From NCBI GenBank assembly GCA_903872255.1, contig CAIQJW010000093.1:1-19832 (forward strand): a DNA stretch of 19,832 bases. Direction: 5' to 3'. Positions 14,880 to 19,832 of the stretch are shown piece after piece; position 1 is the stretch's first letter; each line of letters begins with the position of its first letter. The notes below the pieces were generated by a model. That model saw only the letters and a program-made list of their open reading frames with translations, was not told the DNA's origin and did not search any database. This DNA comes from an uncultured delta proteobacterium. Its GTDB lineage: Bacteria; Desulfobacterota; Syntrophorhabdia; Syntrophorhabdales; Syntrophorhabdaceae. The position numbers were made by a program, and so were the translations under genes.

Positions 14880-15932
14880 ATGAAAAGAAATATCCCCGCC
14901 ATTCACGATCTTGCCGCGCAAAAGAAAATATCTGCACACCGGGTAATGGACTTCACGAATAGCGCCAACCCCCTGGGACCTTCCTCCCGCGCCAGGGACG
15001 CGATCAGAAAAAGCATAAAAATGATCGACAGGCCCGTCGATGACAGGGCCCGTTACTTAAAGCGCGCAATAGCCCGCCTCCACAATGTTCAGGAAGACAA
15101 TGTCCTTGCGTCGGGCAGTTTTGATGACCTCGTGGCCGAGATCACCCGGTCCTTTAATGTCGGGAGGCTTCTGTGCCCGGCCCCTTATCCCTCGTATTAC
15201 CGGAATATTGTGGAAGGCCCGATCGCCTTCGATTTTTTGGCCCTTGAAGAAAAAGACCATTTCTTCTTTGACGAGCGGCTGTGGGAAGCACGATTGCCCG
15301 GTTGCGATGCGGCTGTCATTTCATACCCGTCGTTCATATCCGGGACGCCCCTGACTCACGACGACGTGCTGAGGATGATCGCGCATGCCGAAGACCGGGG
15401 GGCGCTTCTCATCATTGACGAAACCCTTATACGCTATTCGGATGCCGGTTCAGCGGCGGGGGACATAGCAGGCCATCCAAAGTGTCTTATTATTTCATCA
15501 CTCACCGAATATTATGCGCTTCAGGGGCTGCCCGTCTCGTACTTAATAGGCGAACCCGCGACGCTTTCCGTGATCAGGCAGCGCTTCCCGGTAAATCCGC
15601 CTTCAACTCCGGCAGCGGCTGCAGCAACTCAGTCCCTCCGCGATACGGCCTATCACCGCCGTACACGAAAATATTTTGCCGACGAACATGCCTTTATCGA
15701 AGAGAGGCTTAAAAAGATACCGGGGATTTCCTTTTACACGACCGGATGCGGTTCTTTCATCATACAATTTTCACATGCGCCGTCAAGAACGGACATTTTT
15801 TCCCGGTACAACATCCTGGTGGATACAATATCCGGGTGCTTGTTCTTTCCGGTTAAAAACCATAAATGGAACGCACGCTATCTTAAAACATTGAAAAATA
15901 TTATGGGGGAACAACACGATGAGACACCCTAA
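14880..15932 (+). CDS. CobD/HisC-like fold-type I aminotransferase homologue lacking the PLP lysine (probable pseudoenzyme)
   Basis: The 350-residue protein aligns by eye with CobD/HisC enzymes: DFTNSANPLGPSSRARDAIR (24-43), then ARYLKRAIARLHNVQEDNVL, PAPYPSYYRNI (100-110), IIDETLIRYSD (178-188, keeping D180) and ISSLTEYYALQGLPVSYLIG (205-224). Active members read SLTKxxALxGLRxGY in the last block. Here the Schiff-base lysine is E210 (GAA) and the PLP-phosphate arginine is P218 (CCC). The GNGSxE loop is ASGSFDD, and the C-terminal substrate arginine region reads YLKTLKNI. Losing several cofactor residues argues against PLP chemistry, while the frame is intact over full length, so a binding or regulatory role is possible. 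It overlaps the next gene by 14 nt. No cobalamin or histidine genes are nearby. Confidence 0.85.
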   Translation: MKRNIPAIHDLAAQKKISAHRVMDFTNSANPLGPSSRARDAIRKSIKMIDRPVDDRARYLKRAIARLHNVQEDNVLASGSFDDLVAEITRSFNVGRLLCPAPYPSYYRNIVEGPIAFDFLALEEKDHFFFDERLWEARLPGCDAAVISYPSFISGTPLTHDDVLRMIAHAEDRGALLIIDETLIRYSDAGSAAGDIAGHPKCLIISSLTEYYALQGLPVSYLIGEPATLSVIRQRFPVNPPSTPAAAAATQSLRDTAYHRRTRKYFADEHAFIEERLKKIPGISFYTTGCGSFIIQFSHAPSRTDIFSRYNILVDTISGCLFFPVKNHKWNARYLKTLKNIMGEQHDETP

Positions 15933-17466
15933 GATCTTTCTCGCTGTTCTTCTGACAGCAATTCTGGTCCTTGCTCTTACGATCCTGCCCTGCAATGCCG
16001 CGGAACTGAGGATACTCTATGTCAATGATTTTCACGGATTCGCCGAAAGCTACAAGCGGATGGGGTCCGATGAACTGCAGGGCGGTATCGCACACCTGGC
16101 CTTTCGTGCGGCCGAATTGAGGAAACAAAAACCCTCTCTTCTCCTGGCAGCCGGCGACATGGTCCAGGGGGACACCTGGGCGAATCTGTTTGCAGGCAAA
16201 CCATCGATAGATGTCATGAACGCGATGGATTTTGACGCCATGGTTGTCGGGAACCACGAATTTGATTTCGGAAAAGCCGTGCTCGCCAAAAGGGTCGAAG
16301 AGGCCAACTTTCCCGTGCTGGCAGCAAACGTGATCGGCTTCGATGCACTCAAACCTTATGTAATACGGGAGGTCAACGGATTAAAGGTCGCTATTATCGG
16401 TGTTGTGACAGAAGAAACACCATCGGCTACACATCCTTCCAATGTTGCCGGTCTTCAATTTTTACCCGTGACGAAAACCGTTGAGCGGTATGTCACCCAG
16501 TTAAGAGACAAGGTAGACCTCATCGTGGTCCTTTCGCATATAGGGTATAACGCAGACATGGCGCTGGCGGCAGCAGTCAAAGGCATCGATGTAATTGTCG
16601 GCGGGCATTCGCATACCAAGGCGGTAAAGGAGATCGTGGTAGGCGGTACCATCATCGTCCAGGCATGGGAACATGCGATGGTGCTGGGAGTCCTCGATCT
16701 GACAATAGAATCCGGCAAGATAGTATCGGTCTCAGACAGGCTCGAAGATATACTGCCCGCGAAGGTCAAAAAAAATGAAAAAGTGGCCGCCATTGTCGAA
16801 AAATATTCCGGTCAGGTCAAAGAGTCCATGGGAAAGGTTATTGGAGAGGCAACGCTCGATCTCAATGCCGGGAATGCGCGCAGCGCCGAATCGAATCTCG
16901 GCAATTTCGTTGCGGATATAATCAGGAGAGAATCCGGGGCCGAGGCGGCAATAATAAACGGCGGCGGCCTTCGCACGAGTATTTTGAAGGGACCGGTTAC
17001 CGTCGGCAACATTTACTCGGTCCTCCCCTTTAACAATTACATCATTGCGATCCGCCTGACCGGCCGGCAGATACAGGACGCGCTGGAATACGGCCTGTCG
17101 GGGATCGAAGCGAAAGAGGGGCGATTCCCCCAGGTGTCGGGCATTTCTTTCACATATTCCCTTACGCGGCAGGCAGGCAAACGCATCGGGACCATTACGA
17201 TCGCCGGGAAACCGATCGAGCCTTCACGGCAATACACGGTTGCCACGAATGATTTCCTGGCTGCGGGGGGAGACGGGTATCAGGTCTTTCGCGAGGCAAT
17301 AAGGCAGGCATCGGATTTCGAGATCGTCGGCGGAACGATAAAAAGCAGTAATATTGTATATAATGATGCCGGCAGATGGTTAAGGGACGTCGTTGTTCTC
17401 GAGGTGTCAAAGGAAAAGAAAATAGGCCCTGCCGTCGAGGGACGGATACGGGCGGAAAATAAATAA
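15919..17466 (+). CDS. Exported 5'-nucleotidase / 2',3'-cyclic phosphodiesterase-type metallophosphoesterase
   Basis: This 515-residue protein has the UshA/YfkN two-domain layout. A signal peptide (MRHPK, then a hydrophobic run to about residue 24) ends near CNAA|E; the ILPC sequence is not a proper lipobox. The N-terminal calcineurin-like domain holds D37 and H39 (YVNDFHG), D80 (AAGDMVQGD), N112/H113 (VVGNHEFDFG), H207 (LSHIGYNAD) and H230/H232 (VGGHSHTK), the full dimetal set. The C-terminal 5'-nucleotidase domain has SNLGNFVADI, IINGGGLR, SVLPFNNYI and VATNDFLAAGGDGY, which binds the nucleoside. It probably hydrolyses nucleotides in the periplasm to scavenge nucleoside and phosphate. A GGGGGA Shine-Dalgarno lies 8 nt before the ATG, within the end of the preceding gene. 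The small gene 22 nt downstream is probably co-transcribed. Confidence 0.94.
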   Translation: MRHPKIFLAVLLTAILVLALTILPCNAAELRILYVNDFHGFAESYKRMGSDELQGGIAHLAFRAAELRKQKPSLLLAAGDMVQGDTWANLFAGKPSIDVMNAMDFDAMVVGNHEFDFGKAVLAKRVEEANFPVLAANVIGFDALKPYVIREVNGLKVAIIGVVTEETPSATHPSNVAGLQFLPVTKTVERYVTQLRDKVDLIVVLSHIGYNADMALAAAVKGIDVIVGGHSHTKAVKEIVVGGTIIVQAWEHAMVLGVLDLTIESGKIVSVSDRLEDILPAKVKKNEKVAAIVEKYSGQVKESMGKVIGEATLDLNAGNARSAESNLGNFVADIIRRESGAEAAIINGGGLRTSILKGPVTVGNIYSVLPFNNYIIAIRLTGRQIQDALEYGLSGIEAKEGRFPQVSGISFTYSLTRQAGKRIGTITIAGKPIEPSRQYTVATNDFLAAGGDGYQVFREAIRQASDFEIVGGTIKSSNIVYNDAGRWLRDVVVLEVSKEKKIGPAVEGRIRAENK

Positions 17467-17488
17467 GGCATGAGAGTATATTTCAGGA

Positions 17489-17680
17489 ATGAAAGTTTAC
17501 GTCAATAATAGCGAGATCCATCTCGCTCCAGGCATGACCGTACGCCATGCGATTACAGGGGCCGGGTTCCTCGAAGAGATCAATGCCGGCAAAAAGGTAC
17601 TCGATGAGTGGGGAAACGAGGTCGGCCTCGACGGTGCGGTCTCGGACAATTACAGGATATACCTCGAAAAAAAAGAGTGA
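17489..17680 (+). CDS. Small protein of beta-grasp-like appearance, unknown function
   Basis: This is a 63-residue ORF 22 nt after the 5'-nucleotidase stop. It begins MKVYVNNSEIHLAPGMTVRH, continues AITGAGFLEEINAGKKVLDE and ends GLDGAVSDNYRIYLEKKE. The pattern of two short strands joined at 'PGMTVRHAI', then a helix, then strands, resembles ThiS/MoaD or SLBB-type beta-grasp folds. The C-terminal Gly-Gly needed for sulfur carrier activity is absent. No signal peptide is present, so it should stay in the cytoplasm, unlike its neighbour. The Shine-Dalgarno (AGGA) abuts the ATG and is poorly spaced. The coherent fold and its place in the operon support a real gene; the function is unknown. Confidence 0.72.
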   Translation: MKVYVNNSEIHLAPGMTVRHAITGAGFLEEINAGKKVLDEWGNEVGLDGAVSDNYRIYLEKKE

Positions 17681-17693
17681 GGAGTAACGACCC

Positions 17694-17722
17694 TTTACCG
17701 TTCGGCGCTATTCGTGTATACT
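17694..17722 (+). promoter_or_regulatory. Candidate promoter of the transaldolase gene
   Basis: TTTACC (17694-17699) and TATACT (17717-17722) are spaced 17 bp apart and end 34 bp before the ATG at 17757, leaving room for the GGAGG Shine-Dalgarno. The -10 is 5 of 6 and the -35 is 4 of 6. This separates the transaldolase gene from the nucleotidase operon. Confidence 0.55.
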
Positions 17723-17756
17723 TTGGTCTCACAATCGAAAACTCGGAGGTTAAATA

Positions 17757-18401
17757 ATGAAATTTTTCATAGATACGGCCAATATTGACGAGATCAAAAA
17801 GGGAATGGAGATGGGCCTGGTGGATGGAGTTACGACCAACCCGTCACTCCTCGCAAAGGAAAAGAAGGACCCTGAAACGGTCCTCAAGGAGATCTTAAAA
17901 ACCGTTCCCGGGCCGGTCAGTCTTGAGGTCATATCGACCGATGCGAAAGGCATGTGCGAAGAGGCCCGAAAACTCGCAGATCTCGGACAGAACGCCGTTA
18001 TCAAGATACCGATGACCGAGGACGGCATCAAGGCCGTCAGGACGCTCACCGACGAAGGGATCAAAACGAATGTGACCCTTATTTTCCAGCCCCTTCAGGC
18101 CCTTATCGCGGCAAAAGCGGGCGCCACCTACGTCAGCCCGTTTATCGGCCGGCTCGATGACATTTCTCAAAGAGGGATGGAGATCATCGACAGCATCGCA
18201 AAGATATTTTACAACTACGCGATCGAAACAGAGGTCATTGTGGCAAGCATCAGGAACCCGGTGCATGTCCTTGATGCCGCCCTTATCGGCGCCGACATCG
18301 CCACAATACCCTTTAACGTCCTAAAACAGCTGATGAACCATCCGTTGACAGACATCGGGCTTCAGAAATTCCTCAAAGACTGGGAAGGCATAAAGAAATA
18401 G
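17757..18401 (+). CDS. tal: Transaldolase, short TalC/MipB-like subfamily
   Basis: This 214-residue class I aldolase has the short transaldolase fold and links the pentose phosphate pathway with glycolysis by moving a dihydroxyacetone unit. It shows FIDTANIDEIKKGMEMGLVD (4-23), GVTTNPSLLAKE (24-35), the Schiff-base lysine K83 in AVIKIPMTEDG, TNVTLIFQPLQALIAAKAGA, and SPFIGRLDD. The residue in the SLEVIS strand is glutamate (E57); fructose-6-phosphate aldolases have glutamine there. Together with Phe in SPFIGR, this favours transaldolase over FSA. A clear GGAGG Shine-Dalgarno precedes the ATG. The gene stands alone with its own promoter, and an intrinsic terminator lies about 155 nt after the stop, beyond a heptamer repeat array. 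Confidence 0.94.
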   Translation: MKFFIDTANIDEIKKGMEMGLVDGVTTNPSLLAKEKKDPETVLKEILKTVPGPVSLEVISTDAKGMCEEARKLADLGQNAVIKIPMTEDGIKAVRTLTDEGIKTNVTLIFQPLQALIAAKAGATYVSPFIGRLDDISQRGMEIIDSIAKIFYNYAIETEVIVASIRNPVHVLDAALIGADIATIPFNVLKQLMNHPLTDIGLQKFLKDWEGIKK

Positions 18402-18402
18402 A

Positions 18403-18556
18403 GTTCTACGTTCCACGTTCTACGTTCTACGTTAAAAACCAAATCGTTCCGGAATCCGGATATAATGGCGTGAAACGTAAAACGCGGAACGTAGAACGTA
18501 GATGTTGAGTACCACGACATCGTAAAACGTAGAACGTAGAACGTAGAACGTAGAAA
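18403..18556. repeat. Inverted heptamer tandem array B between transaldolase and MFS genes
   Basis: Arm A at 18403-18430 is four units (GTTCTAC, GTTCCAC, GTTCTAC, GTTCTAC). Arm B at 18470-18504 is five units in reverse orientation (GTGAAAC, GTAAAAC, GCGGAAC, GTAGAAC, GTAGATG). Arm C at 18522-18556 is five more (GTAAAAC, three GTAGAAC, GTAGAAA). All units keep a strict 7-bp phase within each arm, and GTAGAAC is the exact reverse complement of GTTCTAC. Arm A can pair with B or C, giving alternative hairpins. The loop between A and B carries the palindrome TTCCGGAA and a perfect TATAAT (18461-18466). Arm C runs straight into the GC terminator stem. Confidence 0.92.
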
Positions 18557-18579
18557 GCCGCCCGACGGGCGGCTTTTTT
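18557..18579 (+). terminator. Intrinsic terminator after the transaldolase region
   Basis: GCCGCCC (18557-18563) and GGGCGGC (18567-18573) form a perfect 7-bp GC stem with a GAC loop, followed by six T residues. This is a textbook plus-strand Rho-independent terminator. It directly abuts the last heptamer of array B and ends transcription coming from the transaldolase gene. Confidence 0.92.
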
Positions 18580-18590
18580 ATTCCTTCCCC

Positions 18591-18619
18591 TTGCATTTCT
18601 CGAGGTGACAACGTACCAT
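18591..18619 (+). promoter_or_regulatory. Candidate promoter of the MFS gene
   Basis: TTGCAT (18591-18596) and TACCAT (18614-18619) lie 17 bp apart, between the terminator and the MFS start at 18656. The -35 hexamer is identical to the one proposed before rimP. Both boxes are only partial matches, so support is modest. Confidence 0.4.
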
Positions 18620-18655
18620 TGAAAGAAAGTCCAATGCTTGTCAGGAGGTGAGTAA

Positions 18656-19768
18656 ATGCATTATGCATGGGTTATCGCTTTCACTGGTACACTCGTCACG
18701 ATCCTCGCCCACGGTTTCGGCCGGATGTCCTATTCGGTTATATTGCCGCCAATGAAAGACGGGCTCATGCTTAATTATACGCAGCTTGGCTCCATTGCGA
18801 CCGGAAATTTTATCGGATATCTCAGTTTAGCCATTATAGGGGGATTTCTTGCCGCACGTTTCGGGGTAAGGCGCGTGGTGTTCGTGTCCCTCCTGGTAAT
18901 AGGGGTCAGCCTGTTTCTTACCGGTTTTTCGGAATCCTTCTCATTCGCCTTTTTCATGCGGCTTATCTCCGGGCTCGGCAATGGAGGCGCCTATGTCCCT
19001 ATCATGGCGCTGCCTGCCGCATGGTTCATTGCAAAGAAAAGGGGCCTCGCAACAGGTATAGTGTCCGGTGGCATCGGGGCCGGCCTTTTTCTCGCCGGCA
19101 TAATTCTGCCGCCCATCATCTCGGCTTTTGGAAAAGACGGCTGGCGTTATGCGTGGTATTTCCTCGGAATTGCCGTATTCGTTCTCGGGTTCGTCTGCTT
19201 TGCATTTTTAAGAAATAACCCGTCCGAGAAGGGGCTCACAACGTATGGGGGGATCGAGGAACAGAAAGGCGGGCCAAAGGTCACGCTTTTCTCCGCATTT
19301 AAGGATGTAGTCGTCGAAAGCGAAATATGGAAGCTTGGCGTTGTCTATTTCATGTATGGGTTCTCGTATATAATCTACCTTACATTTTTCGTTGCATTCC
19401 TCACGAAGGAAATGGGCATGACACCCGTTGCAGCGGGCAGGGTCTTTGCCGTCCTCGGAATTTTCAGTATATTCTGCGGGGTGATCTACGGCTGGATATC
19501 GGATGTTGTCGGAAGGCGGTACGGATCTATGATAGCCTACCTTACACTTGCACTTGCATACGTTATCTTTGCATTCTGGAAAGACACCACGGGATTCTAT
19601 GTCTCAGCTGTTGTCTTTGGGATCGCTGCCTTTTCGATCCCCACCATAATGGCGGCAGCAGCCGGGGATGCGGTCGGAGGCCGCCTTGCGCCTGCCGGTC
19701 TGGGGTTCATAACTTTATTCTTCGGGATAGGCCAGCTACTTTGTTTTCACGCCATTGCGCTGGTGTGA
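18656..19768 (+). CDS. Major facilitator superfamily transporter, C-terminus apparently truncated
   Basis: This 370-residue inner-membrane transporter has a strong AGGAGGTGA Shine-Dalgarno just before the ATG. I count ten full hydrophobic helices and the start of an eleventh. MFS motif A appears after helix 2 (GGFLAARFGVRR) and its half-repeat after helix 8 (GWISDVVGRRYG). The RLISGLGNGGAYVPIMALPA segment and the GDAVGGRLAPAGLGFITLFF region near the end recall MFS carriers of the OFA/YbfB type; the substrate is unknown. After FGIGQ the sequence turns into LLCFHAIALV and stops, where relatives continue with Gly/Pro-rich helix 11 and helix 12. The loss of about 30-40 residues may be a frameshift, a real truncation, or a poor-quality sequence end, since it lies within 65 nt of the window edge. 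Confidence 0.85.
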   Translation: MHYAWVIAFTGTLVTILAHGFGRMSYSVILPPMKDGLMLNYTQLGSIATGNFIGYLSLAIIGGFLAARFGVRRVVFVSLLVIGVSLFLTGFSESFSFAFFMRLISGLGNGGAYVPIMALPAAWFIAKKRGLATGIVSGGIGAGLFLAGIILPPIISAFGKDGWRYAWYFLGIAVFVLGFVCFAFLRNNPSEKGLTTYGGIEEQKGGPKVTLFSAFKDVVVESEIWKLGVVYFMYGFSYIIYLTFFVAFLTKEMGMTPVAAGRVFAVLGIFSIFCGVIYGWISDVVGRRYGSMIAYLTLALAYVIFAFWKDTTGFYVSAVVFGIAAFSIPTIMAAAAGDAVGGRLAPAGLGFITLFFGIGQLLCFHAIALV

Positions 19769-19832
19769 GTCATTCGTCTGGCGTTTTATTCCGAGAGATT
19801 ATGGATTTACGAATCGTGCCGCCTAACCACGC
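19769..19832. other. Short stretch after the MFS stop
   Basis: Sixty-four bases contain no start with a ribosome binding site, no terminator and no repeat array. One reading frame (HCAGVSHSSGVLF, starting before the stop) weakly resembles the loop expected after MFS helix 11, but it does not continue into a hydrophobic helix. A single GATTTAC heptamer occurs at 19804-19810, probably by chance. Confidence 0.5.

Noticed and set aside
14756..14902. Longer HAD hydrolase beginning at ATG 14902
   Set aside because: The 49 extra residues precede motif I, which is normally at the extreme N-terminus. They look unlike the rest of the protein and would overlap the divergent gene's start.
15919..15999. 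Lipoprotein signal on the 5'-nucleotidase
   Set aside because: The only nearby cysteine is in ILPC, and proline before the cysteine does not fit a lipobox. A normal signal peptidase I site near CNAA is more likely.
17757..18401. Fructose-6-phosphate aldolase (FSA)
   Set aside because: The diagnostic position is Glu (SLEVIS) where FSA has Gln, and SPFIGR carries Phe, both favouring transaldolase activity.
18432..18668. A 78-codon minus-strand open frame across array B
   Set aside because: Its repetitive FYVLRSTFY-like translation is simply the heptamer array read through, with no ribosome binding site or homology expected of a protein.
19804..19810. A further GATTTAC unit near the window end as a third repeat locus
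   Set aside because: It is a single isolated 7-mer with no phased neighbours, which is expected by chance.

Overview
The window looks like a bacterial chromosome segment from an uncultured, probably Gram-negative lineage. The gene set is bacterial (IF-2, NusA, RimP, RbfA, S15, PNPase), and a secreted UshA-type nucleotidase and a UDP-glucuronate decarboxylase-like enzyme fit a Gram-negative cell. A tRNA nucleotidyltransferase-type gene beginning with a DHH domain, plus tandem 7-bp intergenic repeats, recall Desulfobacterota or Omnitrophota-like genomes. This taxonomic guess comes from memory and is weak.

Positions 1-12425, all on the minus strand, hold one long translation and RNA-metabolism operon. 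In transcription order it reads rimP, nusA, infB, a DUF503 gene, rbfA, nrnA-like, truB, rpsO, pnp, an M16 peptidase, dut, xerD, and a DHH-type tRNA nucleotidyltransferase cut by the window edge. Most junctions overlap or are under 30 nt. The main breaks are a 118-nt gap after infB, filled by an inverted array of 7-bp repeats, and 62 nt between nrnA and truB. A promoter candidate and a terminator-like hairpin lie directly before rimP and suggest attenuation of the whole operon. They also place the rimP start at 12425.

Positions 12426-14879 are a mixed region. A UXS-like sugar epimerase gene diverges from rimP and is translationally coupled to a small cysteine-rich ORF. This pair converges, with overlapping stop codons, on a HAD phosphatase and zinc-ribbon pair on the minus strand.

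Positions 14880-17680, plus strand, form a tight three-gene group: a CobD/HisC-like aminotransferase homologue that has lost its PLP lysine, an exported 5'-nucleotidase, and a small protein of beta-grasp appearance.

Positions 17694-18579 hold a transaldolase with its own promoter and a strong intrinsic terminator. A second array of 7-bp inverted repeats sits between the gene and the terminator. An MFS transporter follows, and its C-terminus appears truncated near the window end.

The most interesting signal is the pair of heptamer arrays, at 7852-7944 and 18403-18556. Their units, GTAAATC and GTAGAAC, are linked by GTAAAAC copies in the second array, so they look like one repeat family of consensus GTARAWC arranged as inverted arms. 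The second point of interest is the likely pseudoenzyme at 14880-15932. No phage, IS, CRISPR, rRNA or tRNA gene is visible. No stretch over 300 bases lacks a gene.
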